DNA of 64,000 nucleotides from Antitrichia curtipendula (lineage: Eukaryota; Streptophyta; Bryopsida; Hypnales; Leucodontaceae): NCBI GenBank assembly GCA_951230915.1, contig OX579635.1:29016001-29080000 (forward strand), in the 5' to 3' direction. Both the position numbers and the translations under genes were made by a program. The notes below the pieces were generated by a model that saw only the letters and a program-made list of their open reading frames with translations, had not been told where the DNA came from and made no database searches. This document shows positions 35,891 through 51,802 of the stretch, piece by piece. Within the stretch, counting starts at the first letter, position 1. Every line of letters starts with the position of its first letter.

Positions 35891-36343
35891 TACACTAAAG
35901 ATGATATTTAGTGTCTTGTTCACTAAATACGAAGGCATACACTAAAAGCCAATTACCCTATGAAAGTAAGTAACATTAAATGTCAATTCAAACACTAAAT
36001 GTGAACCAGAGTTGTCATATCAGACGGAATATCACTGTTCACGGACAGAATCGGACCGATTAGGGCTAGGCGGCTGCAAACTTTAGAGCCTTGTAACTTT
36101 TGCAAAAATTCTTCAAATCAGGAAAATGAGATGTTTTTCGGCATCTACAGTTTTTGTAGATGCCGAAAAACTTCTCATTTTCCTGATTTGAAGAATTTTT
36201 GCAAAAGTTACAAGGCTCTGAAGTTTGCAGCCGGCACATTCAAGTCTAACACTAATTGTGAACAAGTTCAGATTTAGTGTTGTAGCTAGTAGGGGGTAAA
36301 AGCACTAAATGTCACTCAACACTAAATATTATCTTTGGTGTAG
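35891..36343. mobile_element. TA-flanked fold-back element containing a 163 bp hairpin
   Basis: Outer ends CACTAAAGATGATATTTAGT and its inverted copy (ACTAAATATTATCTTTGGTG) are each bordered by TA, as expected for a mariner-type TA duplication. Several CACTAAAT motifs lie inside. The centre is a near-perfect palindrome (36071-36233). Confidence 0.6.
36071..36233. repeat. near-perfect palindrome, two arms of about 79 bp
   Basis: The left arm starts CGGCTGCAAACTT and the right arm ends AAGTTTGCAGCCG. The arms differ at about two positions and are separated by a loop of about 5 bases (GTTTT) near 36150. A transcript from either strand would form a long double-stranded stem. It lies about 470 bp upstream of the PDS start codon. 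Confidence 0.85.
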
Positions 36344-36702
36344 TTGTTTTGAAGTCACAATGTACTGTATGTAGTTGTTTTGCAGCCCCTTTGAAAAATA
36401 TGTGCCCCTCTTGATCTTGGCCCCAAGATATTCAGATTGCAAATCAGGGTGGTAATAGGCTAGTGTACCTCATTGCATTTTGTCCCCCGGAGAGTGTGAA
36501 AGGGGTTATTTCATGGTCTCCCCGTGCGGCCGCAAACCAGGCACGCCGCTCCTGCACTCCCTCATCCAAGCCATTTTGCACTATCCTCCGTCCAACCAAC
36601 TGTGTTCCGCCACGTGGCCTTAAGCCAACTTTGGTTGAGACTCTGCTTCAGCTGATGTGCGCACGGCCATCACCTCTCTCATTTGCAGACCCCAGCTAAG
36701 TT
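36344..36702. promoter_or_regulatory. PDS upstream region
   Basis: Between the hairpin element and the PDS start codon. Turns CT-rich and GC-richer after 36480, as expected of a 5' leader (CCACGTGG at 36610, a G-box-like core with CACGTG, could be a light-response site). No TATA box was fixed. Confidence 0.4.
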
Positions 36703-41124
<4,422 letters not shown>

Positions 41125-41743
41125 CCTAAAAGATATGGCGCCACCGTCCATTTGTATTCGTAATACGAAATTCCTCGGTCAAGTTGACTTGTTTTGAGAC
41201 TTGGTCTCTTGAGAGTTGTAATGCTCTGTATTCCGAACAAGGGCAGCTGGGGTACTGTACTTCAATATGTAGATGAACAATTAAATCGGTATAGGACGTT
41301 AGACTTACTGGTTAAGTCGGATGGAGAGACTTGCAGGCCGACAGTCTCGAACTCTGTTTACACATACCTTACGTCATATCGTTAGGTAGACACCATTCTT
41401 TAGGAAGCAATCTAGCATAGCCGGACAACCAGTTCTTTCATTTGTTCTGCAAGAGCAGTCGTAGATTCAAGGTTCATTTACACGATTAATCATCTCTTAT
41501 CACTAACTTGGTGTGTCATGAATGAAATTTTTTTTCTCCAACCTCTTTGGGCTGTTAGTAGTGGGTTTCAGAGTATTTGAAGGTTCTCATTGTTGGACAG
41601 AACTTTGCAATGTGGGTACACTTTGCATTGTTCAACAACTCTTCTAATGTTTGAATCTGTCACCCGCCTCAAGGAGGTGAGTAATCTCCTATTTGGAATC
41701 ATATTTGGAATCAATGATGGAGGTAGGCTCTAAGGAAGTGCCT
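41125..41743. other. intergenic stretch, PDS 3' end to TIR relic 3' end
   Basis: Contains the PDS 3' UTR in its left part. No polyadenylation signal was fixed and no gene recognised. Confidence 0.4.
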
Positions 41744-42321
41744 TCAAGTTACCGTATCTTGCGCCTGCATCAACTCGCGTACGCTGTTTACAACCTCCTC
41801 TCTGTAAGCGACTTCCCCCACCTCCTTCACAAACGCAAAGCCGTTCACCTTAACAAGTTTGTTGAGAGCATTCTTCCATCTGCCCACATCAATTCTGTTG
41901 TCAGATTTCGCCCACTCTTTCCACTGTCGGAACCACCGTTCTTGCCTTTCCTGATCCTTGCACTCTTCGCACGACAGCTTTAGAAACAGAGAAAGGATCC
42001 TCCGCCTGCATCAGTTGCTCCAGCTCGAGCATGGGCCACTTGGATCGAGAGAAATATTCGTCGGAGATCACCACCACTGCGACCTCGCATTCTCGCGCAG
42101 TCTTGAGAATTCGTTTCCGCATATGCCTCCCCTTTGAGCAGGCAGTCGCGAAGTCGATCGAAAAAGGGAGACAACTGCAATTCCACCAGGTCTTTGCATA
42201 ATTGCTCCACGAAATCTTTCTGAGTTCTACTTTGGCTCAGAAAGATGTCGTGTTTTTTTCGTGCTCGTACAAATGTCCATTCGTCAGTCATCCGGCACTC
42301 GTTCCCTTCGCAGGATGACAT
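41744..42321 (-). pseudogene. TIR-domain gene relic with two frame changes
   Basis: TIR domains of plant immune receptors are NAD-cleaving enzymes. Three consecutive frames together give one TIR domain. Frame 1 (42321 to about 42130): KKHDIFLSQSRTQKDFVEQL, LSPFFDRLRDCLLKGE. Frame 2 (to about 42000): RKRILKTARECEVAVVVIS, DEYFSRSKWPMLELEQLMQ; the Glu after WPML fits the catalytic position. Frame 3: ILSLFLKLSCEECKDQERQE, RWFRQWKEWAKSDNRIDVG, RWKNALNKLVKVNGFAFV, then a stop at 41744-41746 (or a GTAACT donor at 41750). Each step is +1, so all three frames are used, which no single intron explains. A decayed gene or sequencing errors are possible. No NB-ARC domain follows. The relic is convergent with PDS. 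Confidence 0.7.
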
Positions 42322-45300
42322 CTCACAAGCTTCGATGCAAGTGACTTCATTCGATGCTGCTTAACTAAGGACAACAACGTTCGTGCTAGTACCAGAGAAT
42401 CGAATTAGTCGATTCTCTACAAATTATTCATCAAACCGAAAATCCAACATGACCAAGGAATATATAACCAAACAGTGCGTATATGGGTGGGCGATGTTGC
42501 ACACTAGCTTGTAGACACGATTAGTTTACGTTTCATTGGAGGAGATCGATCATTGAGCTACGAATTTGCTCTGCAACAATTGACGCAAACCGACACAGGT
42601 TTGATGAGTTGGAATTGAAGCACAAGATCAAAGACAAAACGAGATGAGTAACTAAGTTATGGGTAGAACTTAACCTACTCACTTTCTTGTGATGTTGTGG
42701 TGGTATTGGAGCAGCTGCACAAGAGCTGCTAATTGAAAGCTTCGGATTGAGGGATCAGGTTCAGTGATCGATTTTGTAGGAAAAGGAATGTGAAAAAAGA
42801 GCCGGCTAGGGTCGAACTTCGTAACAAAATAGGCGTCCCTGCAAGCACTTGGAGCTGCTCAAATACACGAAGGGAAATTCTAAATTTCATATCTAACCAT
42901 AGGATCTTGCACTAGACTAGCATAAGAATGTGTGAGAAGATGAAATTACAATCTCTGTCTATTCCAAGATCATAAAGTTTCTCCCGAAAAATTGCAAGCC
43001 ACTTCAAAGAAACCTAAGTACAACTGTATTTGTTCCGCATCATTTGCAACGTACAAGGCAAACAACTTTGCAATAGCCAGCCTAAAACCACAAACGTTCT
43101 TAATCATAATAAGTCATTCTAAGGTGCCTAGAATGAACTAAAACCCAAGGCACCAACAAAAAAAACATGATTCAAGATAATACATACATGTTTGTTGCTA
43201 AATGCACAACACACAACATTAACCTTTAAAAGACGGGCACGTCACCGTGGAAATCGATCATCCTTCTTGGGTACTGTGAATTCATTTGCTTAAAAAACAC
43301 CAAGAGGCAAATCACGGCTGGATCTTCTTAAATGAATGACCTCCGGTGAATTGCAAAGTCCCTAAACCTACAGTAATCTGTACAGCACAGCTTTCAACCA
43401 CCTCAAATCAATTGTGAGCTGCTCTCAACCAGTAAATGCAAAAAACCCGAGTAATGGAGATGATGCACTTGAATGTGGAAACTAGTTCAGAACATTTGAT
43501 TGACTCAGGATCAGGTCTGCATTTATTTTACAACCCCTACTGGGACAATCTCCCATACTAATCACTGAGGAAGGAGAGTCGCCGTAGTAGCACCTATTAT
43601 TGTCCGAATAAGGTGTTTAGTCTTGGTTCTATTAGTGTATTGAAAAAAAATGTTGAATTTTCATGGTAGTCAATAGAAGACTTTAGATTCTTGTAGAATG
43701 CAATTTTTGAATCTTGTAAGAATAATTTGTGAATTTTCAAAGTGTTGGAAATAGTGATGAACCTAAAAATTGATCCTAGACTCTCATGAATGGACATTTT
43801 ATATTTTAGACAAGAATCTAGATGGGATGGTTTAATTTGCAAACAAGTCGCAATTAGGAACTATCACTTTACATATGAAATGTGCACAAAAACATTCATT
43901 GATTCATAGAAGCAATGTTTGTTGATTTTCTATGACATTCAGAAATACAAAGCATTAAAATAAATTTCAATAAGAGGACCCAATATCTAATTTGGTTACA
44001 TCTACCAATTTGCTGCATTTGCAATATTTCTTTGTGAAATTGTTATAGGATTGTTGGTTTTACTTTAATTTTTTAGATCTTGGATTGTTTATAAAATTAC
44101 ATCCAATATGTTGATTCATTCTCATACTATAATTGATTTATTAATTAATTGCCCCAATTATTAACATCACCAAATATATATTATATTGTAAAATTATGCA
44201 TAAAAGTGCGAAAATAATATGGTAAAGAATGATAGAAATTGACTTGCAAGTTTGGAAGAACATAACCGGTTGTTGACTTTTCAATGCTAACGTAGCACTG
44301 TCCCATTAGCAAGCCATCACCATTGCCATTACAAGTTGCAACTTATAACCTTCTTTCCTTTCAACTTGCTTCCTACCTACTTGAATCATGAAGATCAAAG
44401 GTTCTAAGTGAAAAATGTACAACCGATTTTGTAAGATAACCTATTTGCCGCTAGCACAACTCATTGGTTATCTAATATAAACTAGAGCCTTCAACCAAAC
44501 ACTTGAGGGTAGTTTTCATTACTAAATTGTATGAATGCTTTTGGATCTTATTGGCAATTTAGAAACTATTTCAAACCATTTTGTTGTACACTTTTTGGAT
44601 ATCATTTGGATTTTTCAAATCTAACTCAATAGATTCTAACTCAATTTGATGTTCAAGGCTTGTACATCTCATCTTGATTACATACTTATTTTCAAAGTTT
44701 TTTAAGGCTCACATTTGGGTGGGCACTTGGATATGGGCATCTCTGCCTTACACTGAAATCACCATGCATGGTTGGGGCATCATGAATGCAGATAGTAAAC
44801 TCATCCATTTGCACCAATTTAAAAAAAAAACTAACTAATGGTGTGGCCTCGTGAATTCAGAAGCCCCCAGTCTGGTGATGCACTGATGCCAGTGTAATAT
44901 CTCCTACAGGTGATTTTTATCAATGACTGAGCAAGAGCATTCTCTGTGAGATCTTGTTAGTTGATGTGAATCAAGTGTAATTGCAATGCCTTCATATTTC
45001 ACCAACTGCTAGAGATGGTCAGCACCATAGTTTAGTGTTTAGGGCTGACAATGGTAGGCAACAATGCTTCAAGACAGATCGAACATAGCTTGTTCACCAA
45101 ACTTCCAATTGCAGCCAAGATCATTGCTCTTCACAAACCCTCGATACTGTATTCTGAACCATGACATCCCGTTCAAAAGAGGGATTATTGGCACTACCAT
45201 AACCTACTTTCTGTTGCTATACAAATACCTCGAGGCGTCCCAATATGGGTTGAACTCGGCCAATGGATTTCGACTGAAATAGAGACTTTCCAATTACATA

Positions 45301-45634
45301 ACCTGAATTTCGGCAGCTGTATGCACGATCCACGATTCTTTCTTGAAGGAGCTGAATGAGATGTAACAACGTCATCCTCAGGTACTTCACGATACCAATG
45401 TCCAACAGAATAAAAAGGAAATGACAGAGCAGCACGTGCACGATCTGAGGGCAAAGCCACTGAGGACACTCTTCGAGAACCCTGCGCATGGAAGTTCATT
45501 TTCCCTATTGTCCAGAAATTGTTCTTGTGTGGCCTTGCGAGGAAATTTCACCATATGCAGTGTTTGAATCTGTAAATAGAATTGAACACATATGTTGAGG
45601 AACAACGAAGTCGAAAAAGCTTACAAAGAAGCCG
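42322..45634. other. gene-free stretch
   Basis: The first kilobase is of intermediate composition and may hold the old promoter of the TIR relic. From 43600 to 44850 it is AT-rich. Open frames on the minus strand near 45190-45500 follow the stop codon of the next gene and show no family similarity; they may be its 3' UTR. Confidence 0.4.
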
Positions 45635-46585
45635 CTAGCTTTTCGGAGGTGCAACCCTTGTTTCCACAACGGTGGTTCTGCTTTTGGAGACCACCAAAGG
45701 CTGCTGCGAGGCCTCCTGTGGCAAGGATGCTGAAGGCAGATCAGTATCGATGGCCGTAGGTTCTCCTGCTGCAGTCATTTGTGCCATCAATGTTCCTGCT
45801 TTCTTCTCCCACTCATCCTCTAATTGCGCTTGAGCTTGATCACCTATCTGGTTTACAAACCCAACAGCAGCTTCCTCCTGCAACGTCGCAAACCAGAGTA
45901 CTTGATGGGCAGTAATAGATGGAAAGACTCCGTTTCCTAAAGCTGAAGCTATTCCTTCATCTAGTCAGACAGAGCATGTATTCTGATCGTGAGAATAACT
46001 GATGTTAGGTGCGGCATTGAGTCACAACACACGAGTGTGAAATAACAGGCAAGAACATGACCAGGAACTTTCGTGCTTAGTAGGAGTCTTCAGAAACACA
46101 GAGCAGGAAGAAGTGTAGATACCGCTGCACTCAAGCTCTCCTTCAGCCGTTCCATCTCTTCAACCACAAACTGAACCTCCCTCAGAGCTACTTCCTCACG
46201 CCGTTTCTCCTGCGCTATCCTGGTCGCTCGAAGCTGCATGTCAGCGTCAATTCCAAAACATGTCAGCGCCAAGTCCAAAAAAACAATGAGCAAGCACAAT
46301 TGCTCATTTCATTTACATTTTGATACCCTTATTGCATGAAAGCATCCGTGACGCATATTTCGTGAATATTGTAACATAGAAAGCTGCAAAATCTACTGAG
46401 GACAGGCTTATCCATTTTCGCAAGAGCATGGTACGGCATTCCTATGAGGTAGGGACGGATCATACTCGGGCAAGTTGCTCATTGATTGCAAGAGTGCGCT
46501 CACGCACGGCGTCGTCAGGTGGAAGGCCTCGCAACACACGGACGATTTCTCTCACCCGGGTCGCGAAAGCAAATTTGAAAATCAT
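45635..46585 (-). CDS. small charged helical protein, unrecognised
   Basis: Three exons join in phase 0: 46585-46466, 46233-46123 and 45877-45635, giving 157 aa from the ATG at 46585. Start MIFKFAFATRVREIVRVLRG is Arg-rich without acids early on, which could be an organelle presequence. The middle (RIAQEKRREEVALREVQFVV, EEMERLKESLSAA) is strongly helical and charged, probably a coiled coil. The tail, after EDEWEKKAGTLMAQMTAAGE, is Ser/Thr/Pro-rich and ends RVAPPKS. An upstream frame near 46620-46690 (RFLFCQSLGVSDGEIETLVT) looks coding and may be a further 5' exon, so the start is uncertain. I do not recognise a family. A telo-box lies at 46702-46712. Confidence 0.5.
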
Positions 46586-46701
46586 GTTTGATTTTGTTCG
46601 TGGCTATCATTCAGCTGAAACAAAGTCACTAGTGTTTCAATCTCTCCATCGCTAACACCCAGTGACTGGCAGAAGAGGAAGCGTTGCCGGTGTATTCCTT
46701 A

Positions 46702-46712
46702 AAACCCTAAAC
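46702..46712 (-). promoter_or_regulatory. telo-box upstream of the unrecognised gene
   Basis: AAACCCTAAAC on the plus strand, just outside the first coding-like segment of the gene at 45635-46585. Such boxes recur before TPC, kinesin and OSCP in this window. Confidence 0.4.
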
Positions 46713-47798
46713 AAAAAAATCAACTGATTAGGTTGGCAAGTACGCAACGAGTAACCAGGTTTCGCAATGAGGAGAGGTGACATATCACTTCATAAATTGC
46801 AAGAAAATCCCAAATGCTGCAATAAACACAGGTAGCCCACCATCAAATCACTTGTAAACACCAGAATCTAGCCTAAAAAATGCACAACGTTCCCTCCACC
46901 GGAGAAGACCCTTGCATACGTATTAATCAGAGCACTGATAATTCAAATCCACGAGGAGAATCCGTGCCAAGAGAGCGTTGAAATCCACGGTGCCATTGCG
47001 AAACCCTAGGTACAAGCCACCATGAGGCATCTATATTGTAGACTGGAGCCATGATTTAAGAAGAGCTCTTAAGGATGCAAAACCTTCTAAGCCCGCTCAG
47101 TTCCTCGTGCAAAATTTAATGAGAACTTCTCTGCGTCGAAAACTCGCACAATCTCTCGATAGAACTCCGAACCCATCAAACCCTAATCTAAATTGACAAA
47201 TACGATTCAGTACAAATTTCTTGAAAGATGCGACGAAGTCCCATTTTATTTGCTTGAATAGTATAAATCTTTGACCAAGTAGAATGCCAATCAATAGTAG
47301 TATGTAAAGTGAAGAGAAACATTTGTTATTTGCCTTTCTCCATTAGGTCATTAGACTTTGAATTTGGAGTTAAAAAATATACATTCAAAAATTGAGTGGA
47401 GAGTCTAATAAAAATGTCAAAAAAATAACCAAAAATAATCTTCCTATTCTTTAAAATAACATTGAGTAGAAATAGGTACAAGATGAAAGAATACACTAAC
47501 GTTTTAATAGTTCTAAAATGGAATTGAAATATGTCAATTGTCCCCCCCCCACAAGTTTGTCCATAATTTTTTCATTACTAGTCCAAATATAATTAATCAA
47601 ATCTTTCCAAGTAGACATAAATAATTTCTATGAGAAAAAAAAATTGAAAATTATATTTTGACTTTCTATAATTTTTTTGTGCTACCCAATGAATTCCGTT
47701 TTAGGCTTAGGGTAGCAAAAAATTTGGTCCCATGCACCAATTCAAATAAACATTATATTACTAAAAAGATGATGTATTTTTCTATCTTGTAAAAAAGT

Positions 47799-48744
47799 TT
47801 AACCCCTAAAGGACCAAATATCGTTTTTTGACAACATAGCGATTTTGGGCAGCTCACTATGACCGAAATTTTTCTTTTTTTTCTTTGAAATTTTCACATA
47901 AGATGTGCCCGAGGAGTAGCTTTAAGGTCCAACAATTTTCGTAACTTTTGACTACATGGTTCAAAAGTTATTGCATGATATGTCATTTTCATTGTTCGGC
48001 GGGCAGACGGGGCAGCAAAAAAAACTTCTTTAAAAATCACTTTTAAAAAAAACTAAAATTTGAAATTGGTTCTTTAGATTTATATGTACGTGGGAGGCTT
48101 TGAATCATTCCATTCCGATCAATGAGTCAAAAGTTATGAGGATTCTTAGTTTGAGGGTAGTTATGGAATCTCTACTCTAAAATAAACTTTGAAGTCCTTG
48201 ATTTAACTCGATTTTCAATGTTTTTGAAAAAAAATAAAAGCATTGGGTGTAAATTGTTTATTACAACATTACAATCATTGGGATTGGCATTTTTCAATTT
48301 CATAAATAAATTCTTGACAATTTAGTGCTTTGAATCATTCTCTACCTCTTCCTACTTACTATTTTTTTCCTATATGTTGTACAATTCCAAATGATCTAAA
48401 ATTTTTCAAGCATGTAGCCCACTTGCCTTGAAGAATAAATCCAAAGAGTAACCATCATTTTGGACATTTTTTCATACAAATGTGACCTTGTGGAGGGCAG
48501 CTGCCCGTTTTTTCGCAGGGACAAAAAAAGGATTTTTGTCAATTCAAACGCTATTATCTTGCAATCCACTAGGTGGAAAATTCTGAAATTTTTTCCACAT
48601 CTTCTTAAACAAGTTTACTACAAGATCCTACCGCTACAAGTGTCCAAAAATGTGTTTTTTTCTAAAATTTGGCACTAGTATTAGAAATGGCAGTTCTGGA
48701 GCGATTTTGGGGTGAAAACATAGTCAAAAACCTTTAGGGGTTAA
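47799..48744 (+). repeat. longer TTAA-flanked element, copy B (intergenic)
   Basis: TTAA followed by CCCCTAAAGGACCAAATATC at the left; CCTTTAGGGG followed by TTAA at the right. The right end read on the other strand again starts CCCCTAAAGG and shares TTTTTGAC and ATTTTGG motifs with the left. The body of about 940 bp shows no coding similarity. The ends match the intronic copies, but the interior differs, so it may be a longer relative. Confidence 0.6.
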
Positions 48745-50880
48745 GAAAATCACAATAAAAATTGAGATTGTAGGAGCCTACTCAAAATCCATTTTGTCCC
48801 TCGAGGGGACAATGGAACTTTAGGGGGTAAAAAATAGCCTTCTATTTTTCATTGAAGGCTTTTGTATTGAAAAGTCAATTGTGTTAAAATGTTAGAATAA
48901 TTGGCATAAAACTTCAATCTACCTAGTTTTAGTTTATAGAGTTTTATGTAGATGAATGTTTTATAATCATATTGTGCCCAAAATTGCAGCACTTCCTAAT
49001 AGAACCTACATATGAAGCCTTGATTTGAAGGCGACTTTTGTTATAATTATACTGACAGAACGTTTCCTTTGACTTCACTCTTTTTTGAAATATTTTTGAT
49101 AAAGTTGAATTTAATTAGTTTATAAATAAATGCATAGGCTGTAGAAGGACTACGAAAGGATTCAAGAAATTTTACAAAATTTCTATTTTTTTAAGGTTGT
49201 CGGTAATTTGATGACAATGTCCTTATTTGTTTGAGTACTTGCTAGGATTTTAACTTATAAAACAATATTCAATGTGATTTTTTAAACAAGTCCTATTTTG
49301 CCTGAATGCAATTTTCTTTTTAGTGGAGACCTATTTACAATTTGCAATTTCCTTTCTCCTAATCATTTTGTATGGAATCTAGGTTTTAAGTTCCGGTTTT
49401 TTTTTATGGAATTATTTTAGGAGAAATCTTGATTATAACATACAAAATTATATTAGTGGTGTACATTCAAGTTTTGAAATGTACATGATTAGCATAATTT
49501 TGCCTACAATGGACTTGTTCCCATTTGGCCGGCAATGGACTCACTTACCTTATAAAGAGTACTAGTTATAAGTTGCAGTCTCTTTTTACGAAATATTTTT
49601 ACGAGTCTTGGTTATAGTTTATATTTTGCTTCTACATAATTCTTTTTCTACAAAGTCCTATTGTAATCTACACTTTCCTTGTCTTGAATGTTGAAACTTC
49701 CTTTGAATTAGTGAAGCCTCTCCTTTTGAGACAAATTCATTTTTTGGTAACCTTTTATATTGCCAATGATACACACAGATTCCATTTTATTAATGTTTTC
49801 ATTCAATTTATTTTCATAGGAAGCTAGACCAATATTGAACAACAAAGTAGATTATTTGCACTATAGCTAGAAAGGTTGTCGTAGACAATTCCAACTTTAT
49901 CATCCAAAGTTGAAGAAATTGAGAAAGAAAACATTTTGTTTTAGTCGGACCAAGGCCCTTAGTTTCATTGGATGCAATTAAGTTAAGCAGTTTCCATATT
50001 GAGCATGTTGGTCATGCACTAAGTCAAGTTTGTCTCATATACATACGCAACATAAATTTGAACAATTTAATAATGGAAACCATAATCAAATTCTTAGTTG
50101 GACAATAATTTTAGACGGAGTCACTTTGCATCATTATAACTATTACTAAATGGATTATTTGGATGTGCATAAATGTGGCCCTAGTTCCTTCTATTTCAAT
50201 TGTTTGAAACGCCTCAAGAAATGTGCAATTTGTGAGGCAAAGAATATGACTTAGATCCTCACAAGAAAAAATCTTCTAGGAGTTATAATTTTTGCTCTAG
50301 ACCATCAATTGAAAAAATATACATATTCCTATGAAGACAATTTGCTTTTTTGTATTACATTTATTTTAAAAATCTTGCCAAAAATTGATATATAAGTATA
50401 TGTCCAAACTTTCACTTGTTCAAAAGTAGAAACAATGGTCCTTTGGGGATTATGATAAAGTAATATTGAAAATTCTAAAATGTTTAAACCAAATATCAAC
50501 CCAACACATGTCCAATGTATTTACCAATTTGTAGTGAATATATAATATATATTACTTTGTACAAAATATGGGGCATATGGGGAGTGAAAGTACCCATGTT
50601 GTTTTAGAATATTAGTTTTGAAATATTCCACATTCATTGTCCATGGTTTATGAATGTGATGTAGAGAGTCAACTTAAACCAAAAATAAAATTACAGAGGC
50701 AAAATAGACTCTCCATAATTTCTACATGTTTTTTTCTTTCACAATATATCTACAATATACCTGCAATATATCTTTTTTTATTACATTATCTTGATCATTA
50801 AAGAATTTGACCATTCTTCGCTTCCTCCCATTGCAAAATAAATGCTAACCATGGGACCCATGGAATCCTTAGACCAAGCA
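48745..50880. other. AT-rich gene-free stretch before OSCP
   Basis: Just right of the TTAA element, CCCTCGAGGGGACAATGG and CTTTAGGGGGT near 48800-48830 resemble another eroded element end. The rest is AT-rich with no coding similarity. Confidence 0.4.
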
Positions 50881-50997
50881 CCAAAATCTCGCTTAGCCTG
50901 GTTGGAAGTGCCGTCCGTCTTCGTCTGCCTCCCTTCGTCTTCGACTCGCTTCCGTCCGTCCTTCGAACTTGGTTGCACAATTGAGTAAACGGGTCGG

Positions 50998-51009
50998 TTT
51001 CTAGGGTTT
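50998..51009 (+). promoter_or_regulatory. telo-box in the OSCP leader
   Basis: TTTCTAGGGTTT (the reverse of AAACCCTAGAAA), about 100 bp before the start codon. Telo-boxes are typical of plant genes for translation and mitochondrial proteins. Confidence 0.55.
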
Positions 51010-51106
51010 GGAGGCCTGCTTGTGTCGTTCTAGCTTCTGAGATTGTGCGAGTGCGGAGCTAGATTGGCCAGCAAGTGGAATTGCTTGAGGGAGCGGACGA
51101 GGCACA

Positions 51107-51802
51107 ATGTGGAGGTCGCAGCAACTCTTGCGGAGCTCCCTGGCCGCGGCGCGAGCTGCTGCGGGGACGTCCGAGAAGCCTGCAGTGCGAGCCGTGCGCT
51201 CGTTTGCTTCGGCCAAGGCCGAGGCGGAGCCGCAGTATGTGGAAGTGCCACTGCCCATGTACGGCGTGGCTGGCAAGTACGCTTCGGCGTTGTACGTGAC
51301 AGCCGTCCGCAGGAACGTGCTGGATCCCGTGGAGACGGAGCTGCAGGAGGTGATTGGGGCTGCGTCGCAGAACCCGGTGTTCGCGGACTTCTTGAAGGAC
51401 CCTTCGGTGTCGAAGACGGTGCGCATGAAGGCTGTGGAGGAGATCTTCAAGGAGACGAAGTTCAACGACGTGACGAAGAATTTTCTAGCGGTGTTGGCGG
51501 AGAACGGGCGTTTGTCGCAGCTGCAGCGGATCACGGGATGCTACTCGGAGCTGTTGCACGCGCATCGTGGCGAGGTTCAGGCGTTGGTGACCGCGGCCTT
51601 GGAGCTGAGTCCCGCGGAGTTGGAGGACATCAAGAGCGCGTTGAAGGGTTACCTGAAGGCCGGTCAGAGCTTGAAGGTGGAGCAGAAGGTGGACCGGAGC
51701 ATAATTGGTGGCATCGTGGTGGACATCCAGGACAAGCACATCGATCTTTCGATCGACACGAAGATCAAGCAAATGGAGAAGTTGTTGGCGGAGGTCGTCT
51801 AA
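51107..51802 (+). CDS. ATP5: mitochondrial F1Fo-ATP synthase OSCP (subunit O/delta)
   Basis: Stator subunit that links the peripheral stalk to the top of the F1 head. One uninterrupted ORF of 231 aa. Residues 1-40 form a mitochondrial presequence (Arg, Ala and Ser rich, ...RAVRSFASAK). The N-terminal six-helix domain begins near PMYGVAGKYASALYVTAVRR, and continues through FADFLKDPSVSKTVRMKAV, KNFLAVLAENGRLSQL. The C-terminal domain has the family end VDRSIIGGIVVDIQDKHIDL and SIDTKIKQMEKLL. Length is normal. The coding DNA is far richer in GC than its flanks, and unlike its neighbours the gene has no intron. It could be an old retrocopy or simply an intronless gene. AATAAA signals lie near 52013 and 52042. 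Confidence 0.96.
   Translation: MWRSQQLLRSSLAAARAAAGTSEKPAVRAVRSFASAKAEAEPQYVEVPLPMYGVAGKYASALYVTAVRRNVLDPVETELQEVIGAASQNPVFADFLKDPSVSKTVRMKAVEEIFKETKFNDVTKNFLAVLAENGRLSQLQRITGCYSELLHAHRGEVQALVTAALELSPAELEDIKSALKGYLKAGQSLKVEQKVDRSIIGGIVVDIQDKHIDLSIDTKIKQMEKLLAEVV

Noticed and set aside
45194..45499. Two overlapping minus-strand frames of about 90-100 codons
   Set aside because: They lie after the stop codon of the 45635-46585 gene, with no family similarity; treated as possible 3' UTR.
51001..51534. 177-codon open frame antisense to OSCP
   Set aside because: Low-complexity Ala/Ser product created by the GC-rich codons on the other strand.
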